Source: Pseudomonas alcaligenes
Lineage (GTDB): Bacteria > Pseudomonadota > Gammaproteobacteria > Pseudomonadales > Pseudomonadaceae
Assembly: GCF_041729615.1 (NCBI RefSeq)
Contig: NZ_CP154874.1
Span: 191,001-255,000 of the forward strand
DNA: 64,000 bases
Reading direction: 5' to 3'
Both the position numbers and the translations under genes were made by a program. Shown in pieces: positions 30,492 through 37,904 of this stretch (its first letter is position 1; each line of letters opens with the position of its first letter). A model generated the notes under the pieces. That model saw nothing but the letters and a program-made list of their open reading frames with translations, was not told the DNA's origin and did no database searches.

Positions 30492-31364
30492 TCATGAGGC
30501 CCTGGGCGCTTCGTTGGTGCCCGCCTTTTCGTCATCGCCCATGAAGCGCGGCATCTCCCGAGGCCGGCTTTCATTGCGGTATTCGCTGGGAGTACAGCCC
30601 AGGCATTGCTTGAAGGCGCGCGCAAAGTAGGAGGGGTCCTTGAAGCCCGCCTCGTAGCCGATACTGGTGACCGGCATCTGGCTATTGGCGAGCAGGTCCT
30701 TGGCCAGTTCCATGCGCTTGTTCAGCACGTACTCCATGAAGCCCAGCCCCAGCACCTCCTTGAACAGACGGGAGAAACGGAACGGAGTCATGCCACAGCG
30801 CTGGGCCAGGTCCTTCTGGTCGATGCCTTCCTGATAGTGCTGGTCGATGTAACTCACGGCCTTCTGCAGAGCATGGTGCTTCTGGTGCTCCTTGGTCAGG
30901 CGAATGCTGTCCGGCAGGTTGCTGCTGCGCTCGATCTGCAGCTTCCGGGCATGTACATCCTCCTGCCAGCGCAGTTGGCAGAGTCGCTCCAGAGCCCTGA
31001 GGAAGCGGCTCTTTTCCGTGCCGCACAGCGGGAGTGCCACGTACTCCCAGACGCCCGAGCGCATCGCCCAGACGGCCAACTCCTCGGAGTGCTGGACGGT
31101 GAACATGCTGATGGGGATCGAGGGGACCGTGCGCTTGACTTCCAGCAGCAGGTTCAGCCCCAGAGCATCGGGCCTGTCGAAGTGCATGCAGATCATGTCC
31201 GGCGGCTGCCCCGAGTCACGCCCGGAGATCGTCGAGTCCTTGGCCAGGCGGCAATCGCAGGTCGAACGAAACTGCGCGATCAGCTCGTCTGCCGAACGAT
31301 CGTGAGTCAGATCCATCCACAACAGGAATGGTCTGCGTTGTGCTTTGGCCAAGTCCGACTTCAT
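30492..31364 (-). CDS. AraC-family regulator with a degenerate receiver domain
   Basis: From the ATG at 31362-31364 the protein has 290 residues. Residues 12-130 look like a receiver domain (FLLWMDLTH, PDMICMHFDRPDALGLNLLLEV, ISMFTVQHSEE, WEYVALPL), but the phospho-acceptor Asp is His61 and the conserved Lys is replaced by Leu111. Residues 165-262 form an AraC helix-turn-helix pair (QKDLAQRCGMTPFRFSRLFKE; PVTSIGYEAGFKDPSYFARAFKQ). It is divergent from flp and upstream of the sulfatase-fold gene, and is the obvious candidate regulator of the Tad locus. A TTG at 31445 could extend the N-terminus. Confidence 0.85.
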   Translation of the reverse strand: MKSDLAKAQRRPFLLWMDLTHDRSADELIAQFRSTCDCRLAKDSTISGRDSGQPPDMICMHFDRPDALGLNLLLEVKRTVPSIPISMFTVQHSEELAVWAMRSGVWEYVALPLCGTEKSRFLRALERLCQLRWQEDVHARKLQIERSSNLPDSIRLTKEHQKHHALQKAVSYIDQHYQEGIDQKDLAQRCGMTPFRFSRLFKEVLGLGFMEYVLNKRMELAKDLLANSQMPVTSIGYEAGFKDPSYFARAFKQCLGCTPSEYRNESRPREMPRFMGDDEKAGTNEAPRAS

Positions 31365-31403
31365 AACCTTAGCTCTGCGCCTTTTTCTCTCGCCCCACTT
31401 GAG

Positions 31404-31431
31404 CAGTATTGTCACAGTGCCACTAGTGCAA
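31404..31431 (-). promoter_or_regulatory. Weak promoter candidate for the AraC-type gene
   Basis: On the minus strand TTGCAC (31431-31426) is followed 16 nt later by ATACTG (31409-31404), a modest sigma-70 match about 40 bp upstream of the gene's ATG. Confidence 0.3.
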
Positions 31432-31619
31432 ATACCGAATGGCAATATCCGTCAATTTTTTGATAACCGCTCCGTGGAGACATGACAACTATTTGAAACA
31501 TATAGGGAAGCACTTCGGCGGAAACTTGCCAGAGGCTGCCGCACGGGCTGCCGTCTGTCGCATGCGAATGGGGTGCAGGAGCACACGCATGGCATTCATG
31601 CCGAATGCGAGGAAGCAGC

Positions 31620-31652
31620 AAAAAACTCCTAGTGATCGACAAAAAACTCCTA
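31620..31652 (+). promoter_or_regulatory. Two 12-bp direct repeats upstream of flp (likely regulator site)
   Basis: AAAAAACTCCTA occurs at 31620-31631 and again at 31641-31652, a period of exactly 21 bp, or two helical turns. That spacing is typical of AraC-type binding sites, where two half-sites lie on one face of the DNA. The repeats end 98 bp before the flp ATG and a weak -10-like sequence (TAGCGT) follows near 31674. Binding by the neighbouring AraC-type protein is an inference. Confidence 0.55.
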
Positions 31653-31750
31653 ACCCATCGAGCCAGCCTTCACTAGCGTCAGGATCAGGTCGGGCGTGAG
31701 GCGCGACTGCCAGCCAGATTGGCGTTGATCCAACTGATGAGGTGAGCGAG

Positions 31751-31957
31751 ATGAAAATCGATACTGTCAAAGCCTCGGTAGTGAGGTTCCTGAAGGATGA
31801 AGAAGGCCTGACGATTGTGGAGTACGCGGTGGCCGGGGGGCTGATCACTCTGGCGGTGGTGGCTGCGTTCAACCTGCTAGGCGGTGCGGTGGACACCAAT
31901 ATTCGCGAGCTCTGCGGCGCAGTGAGCTCGAGCAACGGCTCCGTCACTCCCTGCTAG
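31751..31957 (+). CDS. flp: Flp type IVb pilin
   Basis: From the ATG at 31751 (a GTG at 31742 is possible; AGGTGAG precedes the ATG) the prepilin has 68 residues. The leader ends DEEG19, followed by LTIVEYAVAGG: Glu+5 and Tyr+6 after the predicted cleavage site, the hallmark of Flp pilins. A hydrophobic helix of about 25 residues follows. Two cysteines near the C-terminus (LCGAVSS ... VTPC) could form a disulfide. Cleaved by the peptidase encoded next and assembled into the extracellular Flp pilus. Confidence 0.93.
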   Translation: MKIDTVKASVVRFLKDEEGLTIVEYAVAGGLITLAVVAAFNLLGGAVDTNIRELCGAVSSSNGSVTPC

Positions 31958-31971
31958 TCGGGTCGTCCACC

Positions 31972-32487
31972 ATGAATGCTTGGCAGATGTCGATGCAGTA
32001 TTGGCTGGTGGCTCTGCTGATGCTCGCGGCGGCGAGCGATGTCGCTTGCCGCCGCATTCCCAATCTTTTCGTGCTGATCGGCCTGCTTGCCGGGCTGCTC
32101 GGCCAGTACCTGCTGTCTGGCAGTCCGGCCCAGGCGATTTATGGCGCTCTGGCTGGCCTGGCGCTGTTCATGCCCTTCTATGCGATGGGGGGAATGGCGG
32201 CGGGCGATGTGAAGCTGATGGCCGTGGTCGGCGCTTTTCTCGGCCCACTGGGCGTGGCATGGGCTGCCGCGCTGACGCTGATCGCGGGCAGCCTGATGGG
32301 CATCCTGATCCTTCTGTGGCGCGGCCAGCTGTTCCGATTCGCGCAGCGTTACTGGGCCATGGCCAGTTTGCGTGCCTACGTACCGGCGCAGGCCGGGGAT
32401 GCCTCGCAGCTGCGCTTCCCCTTCGCCCTGGCCATCCTGCTGGGGACTGTGGCCAGTCTCTACTGGCTACCGCTGCGGCCCTGGTGA
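31972..32487 (+). CDS. tadV: Prepilin peptidase TadV/FppA (A24 family)
   Basis: This 171-residue protein is polytopic with about five helices. Both catalytic aspartates are present: D23 in AASDVACRRIPN and D79 in AAGDVKLM (the usual GxGD motif has Ala in place of the first Gly). It is the short form without the N-methyltransferase domain, as expected for Flp processing. Gene follows flp by 14 bp. Confidence 0.9.
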   Translation: MNAWQMSMQYWLVALLMLAAASDVACRRIPNLFVLIGLLAGLLGQYLLSGSPAQAIYGALAGLALFMPFYAMGGMAAGDVKLMAVVGAFLGPLGVAWAAALTLIAGSLMGILILLWRGQLFRFAQRYWAMASLRAYVPAQAGDASQLRFPFALAILLGTVASLYWLPLRPW

Positions 32488-32499
32488 GGGAGGGGAATC

Positions 32500-33819
32500 A
32501 TGTACGCCATCAGCGACAGTAACGCCTATCCCAGCGAGCGCGAGGCCGTCCAGAAGCTTGCACCTCAGCCCAAGTGCATCCGTGACACCGGCCTGAACGA
32601 GAACTTTCTCGGCGATCTGCTGTGCAAACACCTTCACGATGCCGGCGTCCTCGACCTGCCGCGCCTGGTCGAGCGCCTGGCACTGACGGGCGCAGTGGTG
32701 GAAGAGGTGCTGCAGTTCCTGCGCAAGCAGGGACGTATCGAGGTGCTGGGGCAGACAGGGGGACAGGCGCTGCGCTATGGCCTGACCGAACGTGGCAGGG
32801 TCTCGGCGCGCGATGCCCTCGAGCGCAGCGGCTACCTGGGGGCGGCACCTTTCCCGGTGAGCGCCTATCGCTCGTTGCTGAAGGTACAGACCATCCACCA
32901 TGGCAACATCACGTCACGCGACATGCGATCGGCCTTCGGGGGCGTGGTCCTCAGCGAGGGCATGTTGGATCAGCTCGGCGTGGCGATGAATTCCGGTCGG
33001 GCGATCATGATCTACGGCCCTGCCGGTACCGGGAAGACCTACATCAGCACCAAGCTGATCCGCCTGTTCGCCGAGGCCATCTGGGTGCCCTATGCCATCG
33101 TCATCAACGAGTCGGTGGTGGAGGTCTACGACCCCCAGGTGCACCAGAGCCTGGAAGATCCGCAGCAGAATCCACTGTTGCTGGACGAGGGTATCGACCG
33201 CCGGCTGCTGTGCTGCAAGCGACCGATCGTGATCACCGGCGGCGAGCTGACCATGGAGCAGCTGGACGTCCGCTATGACCCTTACAGCCGCCAGTACCAG
33301 GCACCGCTGCAGCTCAAGGCCAGCAACGGCATGTTCATCATCGACGACATGGGGCGCCAGCGCATGGCGCCGGCGGAGCTGCTCAACCGCTGGATAGTGC
33401 CGATGGAGGAGAAGCGCGACTTCCTCAGCCTTGGTGGCGGCCGGCACTGCGAACTGCCGTTCGACCTGATCCTGGTGTTCTCCACCAACCTGAACCCGCT
33501 GGAGCTGGCCGACGAGGCCTTCCTGCGGCGCATCGGCTACAAGCTGCACTTCGATTACCTCAAGCCGGATGACTACGAGCGCATCTGGCGGCAGGAGTGC
33601 GAGCGGCTCGGCATCGCATTCGATCCGATCCTGCTGCGCTATGTCCTGCAGGGGCTGTACGAGGCGGAGGGCATGCCACTGGTGCCCTGTCATCCGCGCG
33701 ATCTGCTCGGCATGGCGCTGGACCGCCAACGCTACCTCGATAGTCCCGGGCCGCTGTCGCCTCGGGAGCTCGAGTGGGCATGGCACAACTACTTCGTGCA
33801 ACTCGATTTTCTCGGCTGA
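32500..33819 (+). CDS. AAA+ ATPase within the Tad cluster, unknown role
   Basis: This 439-residue protein is predicted to be cytoplasmic. An N-terminal region (about 30-110) looks like a winged-helix-type helical domain (LVERLALTGAVVEEVLQFLRKQGRIEVLGQ ... YGLTERGR segment). The AAA core has Walker A GPAGTGKT (173-180), Walker B MFIIDD (278-283), a sensor-1-like FSTNL (N330) and arginines in FLRRIGYKL. It is unlike TadA (a GspE-type ATPase, encoded separately) and has no counterpart in the classic Tad gene list (flp-tadV-rcpCAB-tadZABCDEFG). It is placed between the peptidase and rcpC, 12 bp from each neighbour, so it is co-transcribed. Confidence 0.85.
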   Translation: MYAISDSNAYPSEREAVQKLAPQPKCIRDTGLNENFLGDLLCKHLHDAGVLDLPRLVERLALTGAVVEEVLQFLRKQGRIEVLGQTGGQALRYGLTERGRVSARDALERSGYLGAAPFPVSAYRSLLKVQTIHHGNITSRDMRSAFGGVVLSEGMLDQLGVAMNSGRAIMIYGPAGTGKTYISTKLIRLFAEAIWVPYAIVINESVVEVYDPQVHQSLEDPQQNPLLLDEGIDRRLLCCKRPIVITGGELTMEQLDVRYDPYSRQYQAPLQLKASNGMFIIDDMGRQRMAPAELLNRWIVPMEEKRDFLSLGGGRHCELPFDLILVFSTNLNPLELADEAFLRRIGYKLHFDYLKPDDYERIWRQECERLGIAFDPILLRYVLQGLYEAEGMPLVPCHPRDLLGMALDRQRYLDSPGPLSPRELEWAWHNYFVQLDFLG

Positions 33820-33831
33820 GGAGATGCAGAC

Positions 33832-34626
33832 ATGAGTTCTCGTACTCTCACGCTGGTGGTCCTGTCCGTGGTACTCGGGCTGGGGGCCGCCTGGATGGCC
33901 AACAACTGGCTTAGCGAGCGGCTCAGCGCCGCTCCCGATGACAACATGCGCGGAGTGATGGTGGCAGCCGTTGAAATTCCCTTCGGCACCATGATCGAGG
34001 CCCAGCACATCACCATGGTGCGCATGCCCAAGGCCACGGCTCCCGACGACTCGTTCGACAGTCCGGAGAAGGCCATCGGCAAGATCGCCACCTTCTCCAT
34101 GCTGCGTGGAGACATCCTGCGCAGTGCTCGGCTGGCCGAGCACCTGGGCGGCAGCACCCTGGCCTCGCTGATCGAAACCGACAAGCGTGCCATCTCGGTC
34201 CGGGTCGACGATGTGGTCGGGGTGGCCGGATTCCTGTTGCCGGGTAACCGGGTGGATGTACTGGCCACCAAGAAGACCGGCAATGCCAATGCCCAGGCCG
34301 AGACCATTCTCGAGGACCTGCGCGTGCTGGCTGTCGATCAGACCGCCAGCACCGACAAGACCCAGCCCGTGGTGGTGCGTGCGGTCACCCTGGAGATGAC
34401 CCCCGAGGAGGCTGAAATCCTGGTCAAGGCGATGGCTGAGGGGCGCCTGCAGCTGGCCCTGCGCAATCCGCTGGATAACCAGAAGCGCCCGCCCGAACCC
34501 CCGCCTGTTGCCGCTCAGCCGGCCCCGGCGCCGGCTCCTCAGCCGAAGCCGGTGGTACGGCGCAGCAACGAGGGCGCAGGGGTGACGGTGATTCGCGGTA
34601 CTGCAGTGGCCAACGTGCGTTTGTAG
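33832..34626 (+). CDS. rcpC: RcpC/CpaB pilus assembly protein
   Basis: The 264-residue protein has an N-terminal membrane segment (LTLVVLSVVLGLGAAWMANNW), an SAF-type domain (VAAVEIPFGTMIEAQHI) and the CpaB family region (AISVRVDDVVGVAGFLLPGNRVDVLATKK). The C-terminus is a Pro-rich tail. It works with the secretin in the outer part of the Tad machine. The length agrees with other RcpC proteins. Confidence 0.92.
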   Translation: MSSRTLTLVVLSVVLGLGAAWMANNWLSERLSAAPDDNMRGVMVAAVEIPFGTMIEAQHITMVRMPKATAPDDSFDSPEKAIGKIATFSMLRGDILRSARLAEHLGGSTLASLIETDKRAISVRVDDVVGVAGFLLPGNRVDVLATKKTGNANAQAETILEDLRVLAVDQTASTDKTQPVVVRAVTLEMTPEEAEILVKAMAEGRLQLALRNPLDNQKRPPEPPPVAAQPAPAPAPQPKPVVRRSNEGAGVTVIRGTAVANVRL

Positions 34627-34627
34627 G

Positions 34628-34670
34628 CGCCAGCGCTCTGGCGAGACAGGCTTCGCGGGCCGAGCCCGCG
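34628..34670 (+). repeat. Tandem hairpins between rcpC and rcpA
   Basis: CGCCAG-cgct-CTGGCG (34628-34643) and CGCGGGC-cga-GCCCGCG (34654-34670) fill much of the 78-bp gap. No T tract follows, so they are not standard terminators; they may stabilise or process the mRNA. Confidence 0.45.
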
Positions 34671-34704
34671 CATACGGGACAAGCGGCCCGGCAAGGAGAG
34701 GGAT

Positions 34705-36174
34705 ATGCAAAGCATTCGAGTGATGGGTTCGGCGTTGCTCTTGGGCCTGAGCCTGATGGTGGCCCAGCTGCAGGCAGCCGAGAAACCGGCCGTCAGCGTG
34801 ATGCCGGCGCTCAATGACGGCAGCATCCAGGTACCGATCTACAAGTCCCGGGTGCTTAGCACGCGGGTGCCGGTCAAGCGCATTTCGGTCGGCAACCCGG
34901 ACATCGCCGATATCCTGATCACCAGCCCATCCCAGCTCTACCTGCTCGGGCGTGCCCTGGGCAGCACCAACGTGCTGCTCTGGGACGGCAACAACAGGCT
35001 GATCGACAGTCTCGACCTGGAGGTCGTGCACGATCTTGGCGGTCTCAAGAGCAAGCTCTACCAGCTGTTGCCGAACGAGAAGATCGAGGTGTTCAGCGCC
35101 CAGGGTGCGCTGGTGCTGCGCGGCCAGGTCAGCAGCGCGGCGGCCATGGACTCGGCGATGAGCATCGCCAAGAGCTATGCGGCCCAGAGCGTCAGCGTTG
35201 CCCAGGGCGAGGGGCAGGATGCCAAGGCGGGCCCCAGCAAGTCGCTGGAGGTGGTCAACTTGCTTAGTGTGGGCGGTGGCCAGCAGGTGATGCTCGAGGT
35301 CAAGGTGGCCGAGATGCAGCGCAACCTGGTCAAGCGTCTCGGGGTGAATTTCCTGGCCATCGGCGAAGCCGGCAACTGGGATATCGGCACCTTCAACGGC
35401 GGCTCCTCGCTGCTGGAAGATGGCCTGCTGCGCGACAGCAAGGGCTTCCTGGCCCAGTTCGCCTCCGGCAGCTTCCTCTTCGACGTGGTTCTCGAGGCGG
35501 CCAAGGACAATGGCTCGGCCAAGGTCCTGGCCGAGCCGACACTGGTCACCCTGACCGGCCAGCAGGCCGAGTTCATCTCCGGTGGCGAGTTCCCGGTGCC
35601 GATCACCGAAGAGGATGGCATCACCATCGAATACAAGGAGTTCGGGGTTGGCGTGCGCTTCCTGCCGGTGGTGCTGGATGCCGACCGCATCAACCTGAAC
35701 CTGAATGTCTCGGTCAGCGAGATCTCTAACGCCAACGCTCTGGTTCTGGATACCGGCCTGGATACGCCGCTAGGCGACGGGGTAGGCCAGGTCATTCCGT
35801 CGCTGACCAAGCGCAGTGCGCAGTCCACGGTGGAGCTTGCCAACGGCCAGACCATAGCCATCGCCGGCCTGATCAACGAGAGCACCCGCGATCTGGTCAG
35901 CCGCTTCCCCGGCCTCGGCGATATCGCCGTAATCGGCCACCTGTTCCGCAGCCAGGAGTTCATCAAGGGCGAAACCGAGCTGGTGATACTGGTGACCCCG
36001 CATATCGCCAAGCCGGTCGATGCCAAGCTGGTACGTCTGCCCACGGAGCGTTTCGTCGAGCCCAGCGACCTCGATTTCTACCTGCTCGGCAAGACCAAGG
36101 GTGACGGCCCCGATCGTGCCGTGCCGGTCAGCCTGGGTGTCACCGGCAGCAGCTTCGGCCATGACCTCAAATAA
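34705..36174 (+). CDS. rcpA: RcpA/CpaC outer-membrane secretin
   Basis: The 489-residue protein has a signal peptide ending near residue 25, a BON/N-domain region (STRVPVKRISVGNPDIADILI typical for CpaC) and a C-terminal secretin domain (VLAEPTLVTLTGQQAEFISGGEFPVPI ... IPSLTKRSAQSTVELANGQTIAIAGLI). It forms the outer-membrane channel for the Flp pilus. The start codon follows an AGGAGAGGGAT stretch. Confidence 0.95.
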   Translation: MQSIRVMGSALLLGLSLMVAQLQAAEKPAVSVMPALNDGSIQVPIYKSRVLSTRVPVKRISVGNPDIADILITSPSQLYLLGRALGSTNVLLWDGNNRLIDSLDLEVVHDLGGLKSKLYQLLPNEKIEVFSAQGALVLRGQVSSAAAMDSAMSIAKSYAAQSVSVAQGEGQDAKAGPSKSLEVVNLLSVGGGQQVMLEVKVAEMQRNLVKRLGVNFLAIGEAGNWDIGTFNGGSSLLEDGLLRDSKGFLAQFASGSFLFDVVLEAAKDNGSAKVLAEPTLVTLTGQQAEFISGGEFPVPITEEDGITIEYKEFGVGVRFLPVVLDADRINLNLNVSVSEISNANALVLDTGLDTPLGDGVGQVIPSLTKRSAQSTVELANGQTIAIAGLINESTRDLVSRFPGLGDIAVIGHLFRSQEFIKGETELVILVTPHIAKPVDAKLVRLPTERFVEPSDLDFYLLGKTKGDGPDRAVPVSLGVTGSSFGHDLK

Positions 36175-36187
36175 CGGAGACGCCACG

Positions 36188-36457
36188 ATGAAGACGCTAA
36201 GCCTGCTGTGTGTCATGGCCGTTGTGCTGGGTGGATGCATGACCTACGACGAGGGGCGTGTCGGTCACCTGGGACAGAGCGTGTACGCCACCAACTATGA
36301 GCAGATCGCCGACAAGGAGCGGGCTGCCAATCCCGGCAGCGCACCCTCGGCGGTGGGAACCGACGGGCCGCTGACCGAGCGCGTGCTGGACGGCTATCGG
36401 GGCAAGACCAGCGATGCCAAGCAGGTAAGCCAGCCCATCCAGATCAACATCGACTAG
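36188..36457 (+). CDS. Small lipoprotein of the Tad cluster
   Basis: The 89-residue protein has a lipoprotein signal peptide (lipobox LGGC, Cys near residue 17). The mature part is hydrophilic and ends in LDGYRGKTSDAKQVSQPIQINID. It sits directly between the secretin and tadG, where other Tad loci carry CpaD/RcpB-type outer-membrane partners, but it is much shorter and no CpaD similarity is evident to me. A pilotin-like or secretin-associated job is possible. Confidence 0.75.
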   Translation: MKTLSLLCVMAVVLGGCMTYDEGRVGHLGQSVYATNYEQIADKERAANPGSAPSAVGTDGPLTERVLDGYRGKTSDAKQVSQPIQINID

Positions 36458-36470
36458 AGGAGCCTGCACC

Positions 36471-37895
36471 ATGAGCCCCCGCAAGCCGCGCCGCTCCACC
36501 GCGCTGCCACAACGTCAGCGGGGCGCTGCCATAGTGCTGATCGTCATCGCCCTGGTGTCCATCCTGCTGATGTCCGCCCTGGCCCTGGATGGCGGGCACA
36601 TGCTGGTCAACAAGACCCGCCTGCAGAGCGCGGTGGACGCCGCCGCACTCAGTGGGGCTAAGACCCTGAGCGAATATGTCGGCGGCGACATGAGCGCCGG
36701 GGCCTCTGCCGCCCAGGCCGCGGTGACGCTGACACTCGATCTGAACGCAGCCGCTTCCGGCAATGCCGAGTTGGCTGGCGTCAGCGACCTGGCTCTGGTC
36801 ACCTTCTCGGCAAGTGTCTACGGCCCCTTCGCGACGAGCGCCGGCAGTGATTCGCGCTACGTGCGGGTGGCCGTGCCGGACTTCCCGCTGGCAGGGTTCT
36901 TCTGGGGTGTCCTGCAGATGTTCGGCAACCCGGCGGACAAGGCCGTAGCCGCCATCGCCACGGCAGGCCCCAGCCCGACCAGCCCCTGCGAACTGGCTCC
37001 GGTGATGGTCTGCGGCGAGCCTGGGCAAGCGAACTTCGGCTTCGACTTCGGTGCGCTCCAGGTGCTCAAGTCAGCCTCGCACAAGGACGCCAATATCGGT
37101 CCGGGCAATTTCCAGCTGCTCGACTTCGGCTCCGGGGGCAAGACAGTCGGCGACTTGATGGCCGGAGGTGGCACCATCTGTCCGCAGATCGGCGAGAACG
37201 TGCAGACCAAGCCAGGCAATACCGTCGGCCCCTCCGTCAAGGGCCTGAACACCCGTTTCGGTGATTACAGCGGCGGCTATGACGCCGACGACTACCCCCC
37301 GGATCTGGTGACCGACCATGGTCAGGAGGGCGGCACCGGCAATTCCGGCAGCTTCAGCCTGGCTGACGACGGCTCGACCATCCTGTTCGGCAACAGCAAC
37401 TCCGGCGGCGGAGGCGGAGGGGGCAGCGGTGGTGGTCGAGGCGGCGGCAAAGGTGGTGGACAGGGAGGGGGCGGTGGAGGTGGCTCCTCTGTCCCTGCCG
37501 TGGCCGACTCGGACGGCAATATAACTGCGGGCGGCCAGGCACTGTTCGACTACAACGACTGGCTGGATGCTGCGAACTCCTGCGCCAGTGGTGGCGGGGG
37601 GTGCGAGGATGATGGCGTGGCCGGCCGGCGCATACTGCGGGTAGTGATAGGCGGTCCCTGTACGGGAACCGACTCCGGTACCAGCCAGGTTCCAGTGCTG
37701 GGGTTTGGCTGCTTCTTCGTGCTGCAGCCGGCGGATCAGAAAGGCAACGAATCACAGATATTCGGCCAGTTCGTTGAAATGTGCTCGAGCGACGGGGTGC
37801 CGGGGCCGACGCCTGCTGACGAGAACGGTCCGCAGATCATCCAGCTGTACAAGACCTACATCGACGGCATCGCCGTCCCCAGCATCGACTCCTGA
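36471..37895 (+). CDS. tadG: TadG-type pilus-associated protein with a glycine-rich linker
   Basis: The 474-residue protein begins with the TadE/G N-terminal signature (QRGAAIVLIVIALVSILLMSALALDGGHMLVNKTRLQSAVDAAALSGAK), one transmembrane helix near residues 20-40. The rest is periplasmic. Between about residues 305 and 345 lies a run of Gly with a few Ser, Arg, Lys and Gln. Multiple cysteines follow (NSCASGGGGCEDD, GPCTGT, GFGCFF, EMCSSD). TadG is a pseudopilin-like component of unknown exact role. Both sides of the Gly-rich stretch are in frame. Confidence 0.85.
   Translation: MSPRKPRRSTALPQRQRGAAIVLIVIALVSILLMSALALDGGHMLVNKTRLQSAVDAAALSGAKTLSEYVGGDMSAGASAAQAAVTLTLDLNAAASGNAELAGVSDLALVTFSASVYGPFATSAGSDSRYVRVAVPDFPLAGFFWGVLQMFGNPADKAVAAIATAGPSPTSPCELAPVMVCGEPGQANFGFDFGALQVLKSASHKDANIGPGNFQLLDFGSGGKTVGDLMAGGGTICPQIGENVQTKPGNTVGPSVKGLNTRFGDYSGGYDADDYPPDLVTDHGQEGGTGNSGSFSLADDGSTILFGNSNSGGGGGGGSGGGRGGGKGGGQGGGGGGGSSVPAVADSDGNITAGGQALFDYNDWLDAANSCASGGGGCEDDGVAGRRILRVVIGGPCTGTDSGTSQVPVLGFGCFFVLQPADQKGNESQIFGQFVEMCSSDGVPGPTPADENGPQIIQLYKTYIDGIAVPSIDS
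37393..37490 (+). repeat. Glycine-codon low-complexity tract in tadG
   Basis: A run of GGN codons broken by single Ser, Arg, Lys or Gln codons. The DNA is G-rich with many GGnGG steps, so slippage or G-quadruplex formation is possible. The reading frame is intact here. Confidence 0.7.
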
Positions 37896-37904
37896 GGTGG
37901 CTGA

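Larger units (their letters stand above)
31365..31750. other. 386-bp intergenic control region between the AraC-type gene and flp
   Basis: No gene is supported here. The part around 31435-31510 is AT-rich compared with the rest of the window. It also contains the inverted repeat GCATTC-atgcc-GAATGC (about 31592-31608) and, nearer flp, the 12-bp direct repeats listed separately. It must hold the promoters of both divergent operons. Confidence 0.7.

Noticed and set aside
31404-31750. Sigma-54 type promoter ahead of flp
   Set aside because: No TGGCAC-N5-TTGC-type element was found in the intergenic region.
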